A stretch of 64,000 bases of DNA from Roseibium hamelinense (GCF_007830545.1 NZ_VLLF01000013.1:20320-84319), one strand, 5' to 3'; shown: positions 49,286-57,763, numbered from the stretch's first letter. Numbers and translations are program-made. The notes: generated from the sequence alone by a model not told the origin.

Positions 49286-51499
49286 TTAGTTCAGGCGGGT
49301 CGCAGGACCCAAGTTGATCAGCTGGGTTTCGCCCGGCGCGTCGTCGACACCGTCGTTGTCGGTGATCAGGATCAGATGGCCGTCCGCGGTGATCGCCAGG
49401 CCTTCAGGCTTGTCGAGGATCCAGCCCTTTGCCGCTGCCATGTGCGGCAGGATATCCATCGCCATGCGCTTTTGAAGAACCGGCAGGTCTTCGCCATAAG
49501 CAGCCGGTGTTACGCCATCCATGGATACAACGGTGATCTGCTTGATCGCCGCATCTTCACCACCCTTGTTGTCACGCTCCAGGATGGCGAACCGGCCATC
49601 GCCGAGAGACACGATTTCCGACAGGCCGACCCAGCCGCCAGCCGGGCTGGCCGGTGCATCGAGCGGATAGTGGACAAAGCCCCAGGTCTCGTCAGCCGGA
49701 TTGTAGAGCGCCAGCTTCACGAAGCCCTTCGGATCGTCCTTCCACTCGCGCTGAACGGCAACGGCCACCATCGGCTCACCGTTCATTTCGAACTCGGTGA
49801 CACCTTCAAAGGAGAAACGCTCGGCCTGGGCGACGAGCTCGTCCGGAAGCGTGATTTCCGTCTCAACCGCACCATCCGTGCCGACCTTCAGAAGCAGGTG
49901 GCCGCGCTCATTGTCCGGATGGCCTTCGGACGCCAGCCAGAACCCGCCATCAGATGCGACGGCGATACCTTCAAGGTCAAGACGCTCCTGGCCTGCACCG
50001 GTCACGGTGACATAGGAGGTGATGGTGGCAGGTGAAGTGGAAATGTCGATCGTGTAGATCCGCGCTTCGTCGTAGAAACTGTCGCTCACCGCATAGAGGG
50101 TGTTGGTATTGTTTGGGTCAGCGGCGAGGCCCGACAGAGCGCCCCAGCCGATCGGCGCACTCTTTTCCGGATCCATCGCCGAGACGATGGACGGATAGGC
50201 CGGCGCATCGGCGCCGAACTGATAAAGACCCACATGGGCCCGCACACCGTCTTCGTCGACTTCGTTGGCAACCAAAAACAGATCGCGCTGCGGAATGGTC
50301 AAAAGACCTTCCGGGCCGACATGGGTCGGCAGCAGCTGGACAAACTCCGGCTCACCGCCGGTGTCACGATAGACAGTGACGAAGTTGCCGCGCTCCGAGT
50401 TGACGAAAATCATTGTTTCGCCGCCAAACTCACCAACTGCAACGCCTTCGGGCTCGGTGCCTTTCTTGGACGCCCGCTTGGCCGGGTAATGACCGTGCGA
50501 CATGCCGATATGTTCCATCTGGTCGCCACTGTCGAACAACACTTCGCCGGTCTTGCTCCAGATGGTGAAGCCACGGGATCCGCCTTCATAATCGCCTTCG
50601 TTGGCGGTCACGAAGCGGTCATTGTCGATCCAGGCCACCGCGTCCGGTTCACGCGGAACGTCCGCGATCGAACCGGAAGCGTCGCTCATCCGCGCTTTCG
50701 TCACCGGGATGTTGTCAACGCTCACGGCACCGGCGGAGAAATGCGCGGTGACCTCACCGGTCGCCAGATCGACCACGGCAAGGTGGTTGTTCTCCTGCAT
50801 CGCGACAACAGCTTCGTTGTTGCCGTTGATGGACACAAACTCCGGCTCCGGGTCGGACCCGGCAACTTCGGCAAGGCCGGTCAGGTCCACGATGCGGACG
50901 CTGTCGCAGTTGGTGACCTGGCCTTCGCCATCCAGATCGAAAACGGCAAGGTGACCGGCCGGCATTTGCGGGATCACGCCGTCGTTTAGATCTTCGTCGC
51001 GCTCGTTTTCGATCGCAACGGCAACAAAACGCCCGTCCTCGGAAATAGCAACCGCATCCGGTTGGCCTTGCGCGTCACAGCTCGCGGTGACTTCCAGCGT
51101 TTCTGGATCGATGACGGCGAGATGGCCGGAGGCGTTGATGAAGTCTTCGCTGGTGTTCACACCGGCATAGGCGGCATGCGCACCGAAGGCAACGGAGGTT
51201 GGCTCACCGCCCAGATCCGCGCGGCCGATCGGCTGGATGTTGACCGGGTTGGTCGCATTGACGAAGACAATAGCTTCACCAGGGCTGTCGGTGAAGGCCA
51301 GCGTGCGGCCGTCCTTGGAAGCGGCAATAATCTCAGCCACCGTTTCGGTCGACAGGTCAGCACCTTCCGGGAGCGTCTTGTAGACCGGGTAGGAGTTGAT
51401 CCGCTCGAAGAAAGACGCTGCGTTTGCGGCCGCGCCTCCCATGCCGAGCGCAACGGCCAGGCTGACGCCGACCATGAGCTTTTTGCGCAAGCTTCTCAT
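49286..51499 (-). CDS. Secreted esterase-like phytase-family protein with N-terminal beta-propeller
   Basis: The 737-residue product has a signal peptide (KKLMVGVSLAVALGMG, cleaved near ANAASF). A propeller-like region of repeated SEDGRF/VAVAIEN, HLAVIDPET and HLAVVDLATGEV blades (about 45-420) follows, then an esterase-like-phytase domain (about 430-735) with GLAADPNNTNTLYAVSDSF, DLEGIAVASDGGFWLASEGH, EGVTEF and KPEGLAITADGHLILITDND. It may release phosphate from organic esters in the periplasm or outside the cell, but activity cannot be shown here. A terminator follows and a possible Pho box precedes it. Confidence 0.85.
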   Translation of the reverse strand: MRSLRKKLMVGVSLAVALGMGGAAANAASFFERINSYPVYKTLPEGADLSTETVAEIIAASKDGRTLAFTDSPGEAIVFVNATNPVNIQPIGRADLGGEPTSVAFGAHAAYAGVNTSEDFINASGHLAVIDPETLEVTASCDAQGQPDAVAISEDGRFVAVAIENERDEDLNDGVIPQMPAGHLAVFDLDGEGQVTNCDSVRIVDLTGLAEVAGSDPEPEFVSINGNNEAVVAMQENNHLAVVDLATGEVTAHFSAGAVSVDNIPVTKARMSDASGSIADVPREPDAVAWIDNDRFVTANEGDYEGGSRGFTIWSKTGEVLFDSGDQMEHIGMSHGHYPAKRASKKGTEPEGVAVGEFGGETMIFVNSERGNFVTVYRDTGGEPEFVQLLPTHVGPEGLLTIPQRDLFLVANEVDEDGVRAHVGLYQFGADAPAYPSIVSAMDPEKSAPIGWGALSGLAADPNNTNTLYAVSDSFYDEARIYTIDISTSPATITSYVTVTGAGQERLDLEGIAVASDGGFWLASEGHPDNERGHLLLKVGTDGAVETEITLPDELVAQAERFSFEGVTEFEMNGEPMVAVAVQREWKDDPKGFVKLALYNPADETWGFVHYPLDAPASPAGGWVGLSEIVSLGDGRFAILERDNKGGEDAAIKQITVVSMDGVTPAAYGEDLPVLQKRMAMDILPHMAAAKGWILDKPEGLAITADGHLILITDNDGVDDAPGETQLINLGPATRLN

Positions 51500-51572
51500 G
51501 CTAAATCCCCGTTAATCTCGATAAAATTCACGATTTCGCTGCGGAACGCTAGGGCTGTGCGATGGAGGTTCG

Positions 51573-51601
51573 GTGACAGTTGTTTGAAGTTTTCATGAAA
51601 C
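51573..51601 (-). promoter_or_regulatory. Possible Pho box upstream of the phytase-like gene
   Basis: Read on the minus strand, three 7-base units GTTTCAT, ACTTCAA and CTGTCAC are spaced exactly 11 bases apart (7+4). This is the geometry of PhoB half-sites (consensus CTGTCAT). All three share TCA at the same place, and the last matches 6 of 7. It lies about 75 bases before the ATG. The middle unit is weak. Confidence 0.4.
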
Positions 51602-51783
51602 TTTGCCGGGTAATTTTCCAGACATTCCAAATCTGAATTGCATCATCTGCCGGACGCCTTTCATCCCTCAAGGGTCCTGCACGCCCGGCCATTGTCCCGC
51701 ATGGCTGTTTTTCGGCTTGTTGTTGGACGCGAAGACTGTTCCTGTGGGGGGCTCGCAATCAATAAGCAGGTGAGGACGCGGTT

Positions 51784-52857
51784 TTGATAAATCCATGGCG
51801 TGGCAATGGCCTTCCCAAATCCGCACTCCTTGCCGAGGGCGGCATTGCAACAGATGGCGCCGGTCCCCGCTCTCTGTTTCAAGCTTGTCCGAAGGCGGCA
51901 GCGACACCGCTTGAAAGCCGGCCGGACCTCGCCGCTGAGCTGTGCATCGGCGCTCTCTACCTCAAAGACGAACGTGGCCGTATGGGGCTTGGCAGTTTCA
52001 AGGCCCTTGGTGCCGCCTATGCCATCGCCAAAGAAGCGGACCGGCTGGTTCAAAGCGGCACCGCACGCAGTCATGAAAATGCGCTGAGCGGACGAACCTA
52101 TGTATGCGCCAGCGCTGGCAATCACGGCCTGTCGCTCGCTGCGGGAGCCCCTCTATTCGGGGCAAAGGCCGCCGTTTTCATAGCTGACACGGTTCCCGAG
52201 GCCTTTGCGGAGCGCTTGCGGGCCAAGGGGGCGGCAGTTGTCCGCTCGGGCTCCACCTATGAAGAAAGCATGGCCGAAGCCGGACGACAGGCCGCAGAAA
52301 ACGGCTGGGAACTTCTGCCCGACAGCACATGGCCCGGCATGACCCGGCCCGGCCATGATGTGATGGAAGGCTATCTGATCATGGGCGATGAAGTTGTAGG
52401 TCAGGTTCCCCAAGCACCGACGCATGTTTTCCTGCAGGCCGGTGTTGGTGGGCTTGCTGCCGCCTGCGCGGCCAGTGCCCGCGCCGCTTGGGGTGATGAC
52501 GTGTGCATCATCATTGTCGAGCCCAAAGCCGCACCCGCCTTGCTTGACAGCATCAAGGCGGGAGAACCCGTCATCGCGCCGGGCCCGGTGTCCAATATGG
52601 GGCGGCTGGACTGCAAGGAGCCCTCGCATTTGGCGCTAAAGTATCTGGCCAAGGAGGCGGACGGGTTTGTGACCATCTCCGATACCGAGGCACGGGAAAC
52701 CGCGGATTGGCTGGGCGGAAAGGATCTGGCGACAACACCCTCCGGGGCAGCAGGGGTTGCAGCCTTAAGGCATGGCGGCGCGCAGCTCTCGGGGTTCGGT
52801 TTGACCCCGCAATCGCGGGTCCTGTGTTACCTTTCCGAAGGGCCAGAGGATGTCTGA
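51784..52857 (+). CDS. PLP-dependent lyase of the diaminopropionate ammonia-lyase / threonine dehydratase group
   Basis: A 357-residue fold-type II PLP enzyme. The Schiff-base Lys is in GLGSFKALGAAYA, with the Asn-His segment SAGNHGLSLA, the phosphate-binding Gly loop QAGVGGLAAA, and DSTWPGMTRPGHDVMEGY as in diaminopropionate ammonia-lyases. It is shorter than DpaL (about 400). Start is TTG 51784 with AGGTGAGGA upstream. It overlaps the M24 peptidase gene by 8 bases. In ectoine-utilisation clusters a PLP dehydratase (EutB) lies near an M24 protein, so a related role is possible. Confidence 0.8.
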   Translation: MINPWRGNGLPKSALLAEGGIATDGAGPRSLFQACPKAAATPLESRPDLAAELCIGALYLKDERGRMGLGSFKALGAAYAIAKEADRLVQSGTARSHENALSGRTYVCASAGNHGLSLAAGAPLFGAKAAVFIADTVPEAFAERLRAKGAAVVRSGSTYEESMAEAGRQAAENGWELLPDSTWPGMTRPGHDVMEGYLIMGDEVVGQVPQAPTHVFLQAGVGGLAAACAASARAAWGDDVCIIIVEPKAAPALLDSIKAGEPVIAPGPVSNMGRLDCKEPSHLALKYLAKEADGFVTISDTEARETADWLGGKDLATTPSGAAGVAALRHGGAQLSGFGLTPQSRVLCYLSEGPEDV

Positions 52858-53992
52858 GCCCGACTTTCCCGAAAGCGAGTTCGCAGACCGGCTCGAGAGA
52901 GCCCAAAGGCTGATGGCCGGCGACAATCTGGATGCCCTGCTCCTGACAACAGAACCGGAAATCAGATATTTCTCCGGGTTCAGAACGCTCTTTTGGCAAA
53001 GTCCGACGCGACCGTGGTTCCTGATCGTGCCCTCGAGCGGAAAACCGATTGCGGTGATCCCCGAAATCGGCGCGGCTCTGATGGCCCGGACCTGGATCGA
53101 GGATATCCGCACGTTTGCCTCACCCGCCCCCCAAAACGAAGCCCTGCCGATACTCGCCGGCCTCCTGAAAACAAAGGCCCGCATCGGCCTGCCCATGAGC
53201 GGAGAAAGCCAGCTTCGCTTGCCGCTCAATGATTTTCAGGAGCTGACACACAGCCTTGCGGGGTGCGAGCTTGCCGATGCCGCGCCGTTGATCCAGACGC
53301 TTCGCCATATCAAGTCAGAACGTGAGATCGCGCTGATCCGGCAGATCTGTTTGATCGCCTGCGATGCGTTCGACGCGGTGCCCCAACAGATCCATGCCGG
53401 GATGACGCTGAAAGATGCCTTCCGGGCCTTCCGGATCGACCTGCTGCGGCGGGGTGCCGATGACGTGCCCTATCTTGTCGGCGGCGCCGGGCCGGACGGC
53501 TACGGAGACATCATTTCTCCGCCGGACGGGACGCATCTGGCCACAGGCGATGTGTTCATGATGGACACAGGCGCGACCCTGAACGGGTATTTCTGCGACT
53601 TCGACCGCAATTTCAGTGTCGGCCCCGCTTCGGAAATCGCGGCAAGAGCCCATGCAACACTTGTCAGGGCCACGCAAGCCGCATTCGAGACGGCGCGGCC
53701 CGGACGCACATTCGCCGATCTGTTTCAAACAATGGCAAAGGTGCTTCAAGACGAAGGCGGTCAGGTCGGACGGATGGGGCACGGGCTCGGCATGCAACTC
53801 ACCGAGACACCCTCGATAGCGCCCTTCGACACCACCGTTCTGGAGGCCGGCATGGTCCTGACACTCGAGCCGGGGCTCACCACGACCGAGGGCCGCATGA
53901 TGGTGCACGAGGAAAACATCGTAATCCGGGAGGACGGGGCCGAGTTTCTCACCCGCCCCACCGGGCCAGAGCTGCCTATGATCGGCTTATAG
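52850..53992 (+). CDS. M24 metallopeptidase family protein (Xaa-Pro dipeptidase / ectoine hydrolase DoeA-like)
   Basis: A 380-residue pita-bread-fold protein with a creatinase-type N domain and complete metal ligands: Asp in MMDTGATLNG and CDFDRNFS, His in RMGHGLGMQLTETPS, Glu in LTLEPGL and Glu in VHEENIVI. It may cleave Xaa-Pro dipeptides or, as in DoeA/EutD, open the ectoine ring. It overlaps the PLP lyase gene by 8 bases. A broken Asp/Glu-racemase-like fragment follows in the same frame after the stop. Confidence 0.85.
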   Translation: MSEPDFPESEFADRLERAQRLMAGDNLDALLLTTEPEIRYFSGFRTLFWQSPTRPWFLIVPSSGKPIAVIPEIGAALMARTWIEDIRTFASPAPQNEALPILAGLLKTKARIGLPMSGESQLRLPLNDFQELTHSLAGCELADAAPLIQTLRHIKSEREIALIRQICLIACDAFDAVPQQIHAGMTLKDAFRAFRIDLLRRGADDVPYLVGGAGPDGYGDIISPPDGTHLATGDVFMMDTGATLNGYFCDFDRNFSVGPASEIAARAHATLVRATQAAFETARPGRTFADLFQTMAKVLQDEGGQVGRMGHGLGMQLTETPSIAPFDTTVLEAGMVLTLEPGLTTTEGRMMVHEENIVIREDGAEFLTRPTGPELPMIGL

Positions 53993-53998
53993 ACGAGA

Positions 53999-54275
53999 GG
54001 AAGCGGCCACGTTGATGCAGTCCTACATCAGACCCACCCCAAGGCCCGGATCACGGGAAGCTCGGTCAAGACAGCGGTTGTCGAGCTTGCCGCCGCCCCT
54101 GAAATCGAGGCCGTGTTCACGCCTTGCACCAACCTCCGCACGTTCAGCATCATTGAGGCGTGCGAGGCAGCCCTCGGCCAGCCGGTGATCAGCAGCAATT
54201 CGGCACTCGCCTGGCATTTGCTGACTTTGGCCGGCCTGTCGACAAGAGAAGCCGGGCCAGGCCGGTTGTTTGCAG
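53999..54275 (+). pseudogene. C-terminal remnant of an Asp/Glu racemase-like (EutA / maleate isomerase-like) gene
   Basis: After the M24 stop the same frame reads DAVLHQTHPKARITGSSVKT, then AVFTPCTNLRTF, ALGQPVISSNSALAWHLLTL and GPGRLF. This is the C-terminal third of Asp/Glu/hydantoin racemase-superfamily proteins, with the second catalytic Cys in PCTNLRT. No start codon or N-terminal half is present, and the end runs into the opposite arsC gene without its own stop. It looks like the scar of a deletion. In ectoine-utilisation clusters EutA is of this family. Confidence 0.75.
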
Positions 54276-54276
54276 C

Positions 54277-54792
54277 TCAAGCGGCCGGTTCGGCCATAGT
54301 TGCCTTGCCGATGTCGTCGAGCTTTTTCTGCAAGGACAGCTTGTCGAGCGACTTGATTGGCAAGTTAACGAAAATCGAGATCCTGTTGTTCAGCATCCGG
54401 AACGCGTCGCTGTAAGCGAGTTCACGTTCGGCCTTGTTGCCTTCGGCGGCAGCCGGGTCGGCAACTCCCCAATGTGCGGACATCGGCTGACCGGGCCAAA
54501 CCGGGCAACTCTCTTTTGCGGCCTGGTCGCATACGGTGAAAACGAAATCCATTTCCGGAGCATCCGGGCCTGAGAATTCGTCCCAGCTTTTCGACCGAAG
54601 GTCGTCGGTTTTGTAGTTCATGCGCGCCAGCAACTCGAGCGTCTCTGGCCGGACTTCGCCCGTGGGGAAAGAACCGGCCGAATATGCCTTGAACCACCCT
54701 TGACCTTCCCGATTCATGATGGCTTCAGCCATGATGGAACGCGCAGAGTTTCCTGTGCACAGGAAAAGAACATTGTAGATTGATCCGGACAT
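54277..54792 (-). CDS. arsC: Low-molecular-weight phosphatase-type arsenate reductase
   Basis: A 171-residue thioredoxin-type or glutaredoxin-type ArsC of the low-molecular-weight tyrosine phosphatase fold. Its P-loop is CTGNSARS (Cys-x5-Arg), with SAGSFPTGEVRPET, SWDEFSGPDAP and FVFTVCDQA. It reduces arsenate to arsenite. GGGAGTGAAG precedes ATG 54792. No arsR, arsB or acr3 is next to it. A near-palindrome of ArsR-operator style lies about 120 bases upstream. The 3' end overlaps the junction with the racemase remnant. Confidence 0.9.
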   Translation of the reverse strand: MSGSIYNVLFLCTGNSARSIMAEAIMNREGQGWFKAYSAGSFPTGEVRPETLELLARMNYKTDDLRSKSWDEFSGPDAPEMDFVFTVCDQAAKESCPVWPGQPMSAHWGVADPAAAEGNKAERELAYSDAFRMLNNRISIFVNLPIKSLDKLSLQKKLDDIGKATMAEPAA

Positions 54793-54908
54793 GCGCTTCA
54801 CTCCCAACTCTCATTGTCTCAAAGCATGTGCCCGCCGCATTCAAATATGACGGGGTTTGGCCTGCTGCGGCAGAGGGACTCTTGTCACTTCCAATGGCCC
54901 AACCCTTA

Positions 54909-54934
54909 TTTCAATATATCAAGAATTATCGAAA
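54909..54934. promoter_or_regulatory. ArsR-like AT-rich near-palindrome upstream of arsC
   Basis: A 26-base site with outer arms TTTC and GAAA and inner arms ATA and TAT; 9 of 13 pairs match. The AT-rich sequence with ATATATC-like half-sites recalls ArsR/SmtB operators. It lies about 117 bases before the arsC start. Confidence 0.35.
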
Positions 54935-55032
54935 TATATAGTGTTTTGTTTGGCTCCTCTGCGGGAGATGCTTCATCGCCCCCGCAAAATCCATTCACCG
55001 GTCCGATTGGCGGCGGTTCCGCATCAAAACGG

Positions 55033-55038
55033 TTGACA
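55033..55038 (+). promoter_or_regulatory. Possible -35 element before the asd leader
   Basis: TTGACA is found 59 bases before the leader ORF, but no clear -10 hexamer follows at 16-18 bp. It is listed only as a candidate. Confidence 0.25.
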
Positions 55039-55096
55039 AGTGCCCATTGACGGGCAAGAACACGCCGTCTCGAATTCAACGTGATTGCGAAGCAGT

Positions 55097-55234
55097 ATGA
55101 AGCGGTTGACCGCTGACATTTTGACCTTGATGAGCCAGGCCGTTTCCGACGTGACATTCTCACGTGGGGCAGCCCGCGCCGTGCGGTCGACTGCAACCAA
55201 ACGCACAACCACGACCACAAAGACCACCGCTTAA
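55097..55234 (+). CDS. Threonine-rich 45-residue ORF, possible leader peptide of asd
   Basis: An ATG-started ORF of 45 codons lies 96 bases before asd, in an otherwise gene-free gap of about 540 bases. Twelve codons are Thr, and seven of them fall in the last nine codons (TTTTTKTT before Ala-stop), using ACA, ACC and ACG. Threonine is a product of the pathway that asd serves, so ribosome stalling at these codons could sense charged tRNA-Thr, as in thr-operon leaders of enterobacteria. The ribosome binding site is weak. A GC-rich hairpin without a T-run follows. Function is inference. Confidence 0.45.
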   Translation: MKRLTADILTLMSQAVSDVTFSRGAARAVRSTATKRTTTTTKTTA

Positions 55235-55250
55235 CGGTGCCGCTCGTCCC

Positions 55251-55274
55251 GCACTCCCCGGGGATGGGGGGTGC
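55251..55274 (+). promoter_or_regulatory. GC-rich hairpin between the Thr-rich ORF and asd
   Basis: Nine-base arms GCACTCCCC and GGGGGGTGC with a GGGGAT loop, starting 17 bases after the leader stop and ending 56 bases before the asd start. No T-run follows, so it is not a standard terminator; it could be one of two alternative folds. Confidence 0.45.
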
Positions 55275-55330
55275 CGAAAGGCCGATTGCGCGGGCAACGG
55301 CGGAGCGGGGAGACGGACGAGGAATTTCAA

Positions 55331-56365
55331 ATGGGTTACAAGATCGCAATTGCAGGCGCGACCGGAAATGTCGGCCGTGAAATGCTGGACATTCTCGCCG
55401 AGCGCGGTTTTCCGGCGGACGAAGTCGTCGCGCTGGCATCCCGCCGCTCGCAAGGCACCGAGGTTTCCTTCGGCGACAAGACGCTGAAGGTCCAGACCAT
55501 GGAGAACTATGACTTCTCCGACACGGACATCTGCCTGATGTCCGCAGGCGGCGACATTTCGAAGGAATGGTCTCCGCGGATCGGCGCCAAGGGCTGCGTT
55601 GTCATCGACAACTCGTCCGCATGGCGCTACGACTCCGAAGTGCCGCTGATCGTTCCGGAAGTGAATGCCGACGCCATCACCGGCTTTACCAAGAAGAACA
55701 TCATCGCCAATCCGAACTGCTCTACAGCGCAGCTGGTTGTCGCGCTGAAGCCGCTACACGATCATGCGAAGATCAAACGCATTGTCGTGTCCACCTACCA
55801 GTCGGTGTCTGGCGGCGGCAAGGAAGCGATGGAAGAGCTGTTCAACCAGACCCGCGCCGTTTTCGTGAACGATCCGATCGAGCCGGAAAAATTCACCAAA
55901 CGGATCGCCTTCAACGTGATCCCGCACATCGATAGCTTCATGGAAGACGGTTACACCAAGGAAGAATGGAAGGTGCTGGCCGAAACCAAGAAGATGCTGG
56001 ACCCGGCGATCAAGGTGACATGCACGGCCGTGCGCGTTCCGGTCTTCATCGGCCACTCAGAAAGCGTCAACATCGAGTTTGAAAACGAGATTACGGCTGA
56101 AGAAGCCCGCAACATCCTGCGCGAAGCACCGGGCTGCCTCGTCATCGACAAGCAGGAAGACGGCGGCTACATCACGCCCTACGAATCTGCCGGTGAAGAT
56201 GCGACTTACATCAGCCGCATCCGCGAAGACGCGACGGTTGAGAATGGCCTCAACATGTGGGTGGTCTCCGACAACCTGCGCAAGGGCGCGGCCCTCAACA
56301 CGGTGCAGATCGCTGAGGTTCTGGTGAACCGCGGTCTGATCACCCCGAAAAAGGCAGCAGCCTAA
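55331..56365 (+). CDS. asd: Aspartate-semialdehyde dehydrogenase
   Basis: The 344-residue product reduces aspartyl phosphate to aspartate semialdehyde, the branch point to lysine/diaminopimelate, threonine and methionine. It has IAGATGNVGREML, the catalytic Cys in ANPNCSTAQLV, QSVSGGGKEAM and the substrate-binding VRVPVFIGHSESV. ATG 55331 has AGGA 10 bases before it; upstream in-frame codons run through the hairpin region and are not protein-like. A strong terminator follows, so it is monocistronic. Confidence 0.96.
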   Translation: MGYKIAIAGATGNVGREMLDILAERGFPADEVVALASRRSQGTEVSFGDKTLKVQTMENYDFSDTDICLMSAGGDISKEWSPRIGAKGCVVIDNSSAWRYDSEVPLIVPEVNADAITGFTKKNIIANPNCSTAQLVVALKPLHDHAKIKRIVVSTYQSVSGGGKEAMEELFNQTRAVFVNDPIEPEKFTKRIAFNVIPHIDSFMEDGYTKEEWKVLAETKKMLDPAIKVTCTAVRVPVFIGHSESVNIEFENEITAEEARNILREAPGCLVIDKQEDGGYITPYESAGEDATYISRIREDATVENGLNMWVVSDNLRKGAALNTVQIAEVLVNRGLITPKKAAA

Positions 56366-56377
56366 GAACTATCCAAG

Positions 56378-56402
56378 CGGGCGCCATCCGGCGCCCGTTT
56401 TT
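56378..56402 (+). terminator. Rho-independent terminator of asd
   Basis: Perfect arms CGGGCGCC and GGCGCCCG with an ATCC loop, followed by TTTTT, 13 bases after the asd stop. Confidence 0.9.
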
Positions 56403-56427
56403 CGTTTCCCCTCCCGGTCCTTCTGGC

Positions 56428-57321
56428 ATGTTCATTTATGAAGCTGCGGCCATCGGTGCGGCATCCCTGTGGGCCATTGCCGGGCTGATATCGGCCGGTC
56501 CATCCCAGCATCTTGGCGCCATCGCCTTCAACCGGACCCGCATGGGTCTGGTGTTCCTGATGCTGGCCGGCTACGTGGCGCTGACAAGTGGTTGGGGATC
56601 GATCAGCCCGGATCACTATATGCCGCTGGTTCTGTCCGGCTTTATCGGCATCTTTCTCGGCGATACGGCGCTGTTTCTGACCCTCAACCGCATGGGCCCG
56701 CGCCGGACGGCAATGCTGTTTTCGCTCAATGCCCCGATGTCGGTCATCCTGGGCTGGCTGTTTCTGTCGGAAACGCTAACGACGGCACAGATATTCGGGA
56801 TTGCCCTCACCTTCTCCGGCGTTTTGCTCGCCATCCGCTTCGGCAAGCGCCCCTCTCAGCTGCATCAGTGGGAAAGCATCCGCGGCCCGCTCTGGGCCGG
56901 TGTCTTGCTCGGGCTGGGCGCAGCGCTCTCGCAATCCATCGGCTCCTTGATTGCCCGGCCCGTGATGGAGACCGGCGCCGATCCGGTGGCAGCCTCCAGC
57001 ATCCGTGTCGGGGTCGCAGCGCTCGGGCTCCTCCTCTTGACCCAATTGCCCTTTGCCTGGGTCAAGTCGGCCGGAAAACTGACCGCCGGAACATTGGCGC
57101 TCATTGCCTTGTCCGGACTGATCGGCATGGGGATCGGCATGACGCTGATCCTGTTCGCGCTGACCGGCGGCGAAGTCGGCATCATCGCGACGCTTTCGGC
57201 AACGACCCCCGCTCTCATGCTGCCGCTGCTGTGGTGGCGCACGAAGGAGATCCCGGCCCTCGGCGCTTGGGCGGGCGCTGCACTGGTGGTCGTGGGCAGT
57301 GCGCTGCTGTTTATGAACTAA
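56428..57321 (+). CDS. EamA-family (DMT) transporter
   Basis: A 297-residue protein with ten predicted helices in two EamA repeats (IGIFLGDTALFLTLNRMGP in the first, GMGIGMTLILFALTGGEVGI in the second). It exports or imports an unknown metabolite. The start has only a weak ribosome binding site. It has its own transcription unit after the asd terminator and converges on the small secreted protein gene. Confidence 0.88.
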   Translation: MFIYEAAAIGAASLWAIAGLISAGPSQHLGAIAFNRTRMGLVFLMLAGYVALTSGWGSISPDHYMPLVLSGFIGIFLGDTALFLTLNRMGPRRTAMLFSLNAPMSVILGWLFLSETLTTAQIFGIALTFSGVLLAIRFGKRPSQLHQWESIRGPLWAGVLLGLGAALSQSIGSLIARPVMETGADPVAASSIRVGVAALGLLLLTQLPFAWVKSAGKLTAGTLALIALSGLIGMGIGMTLILFALTGGEVGIIATLSATTPALMLPLLWWRTKEIPALGAWAGAALVVVGSALLFMN

Positions 57322-57330
57322 GCGCCAGTC

Positions 57331-57717
57331 TCATTCGCATGCGCGCATGGTTTTACCGTTATAGGTCAGCCACTTGCCAGTGTCTGTATCTTCAAACAGC
57401 AAGATTTCAGGGGCGTCGGGAACCTCGGCAATCGACGGGATGACCGCAACAACAAAGCCATTCGGTGGCAGGGTTCGGCCAAAATAGCTGAAGGATGACA
57501 TCGCCGGAGCCTCAACCGTGTCAATGTTGACCCGCAGATCCATGAATTCATTGTCTTCCGTCGGCGGCCCAGCATATTCGACGGTGACTTTTTCAGGCAG
57601 ACCATCTCCGTCAGAACAGTAGCTGCCACCCTCGATCCCTTGCGCAAACACCACCTGCGCGCTGGCCAGAAACCAAAAACCGAACAGCAGCGTGAAACAA
57701 ACTGGGCTCGTGTTCAT
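57331..57717 (-). CDS. Small secreted protein of unknown function
   Basis: A 128-residue protein with a signal peptide (FTLLFGFWFLASAQVVFA) and a mature part with two Cys (GGSYCSDGD near the start, TMRACE at the end) that may form a disulphide. GGAG is 7 bases before ATG 57717; the ATG at 57723 would be too close to it. I do not recognise the family. Confidence 0.75.
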   Translation of the reverse strand: MNTSPVCFTLLFGFWFLASAQVVFAQGIEGGSYCSDGDGLPEKVTVEYAGPPTEDNEFMDLRVNIDTVEAPAMSSFSYFGRTLPPNGFVVAVIPSIAEVPDAPEILLFEDTDTGKWLTYNGKTMRACE

Positions 57718-57763
57718 GCCCATCTCCTTTGAAACCGGCCCAACTCCGGAGATGCACCGGCGC

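Noticed and set aside
53990..54415. M24 gene plus racemase fragment as one gene with a stop-codon read-through
   Set aside because: The frame is shared, but the M24 protein is complete at its stop and the fragment lacks its N-terminal half; a one-in-three chance explains the shared frame.
56469..57443. A 324-codon plus-strand frame overlapping the EamA gene
   Set aside because: It is Arg/Pro/His-rich, as expected for a shifted frame of a GC-rich membrane protein gene; the EamA frame has ten clear helices.
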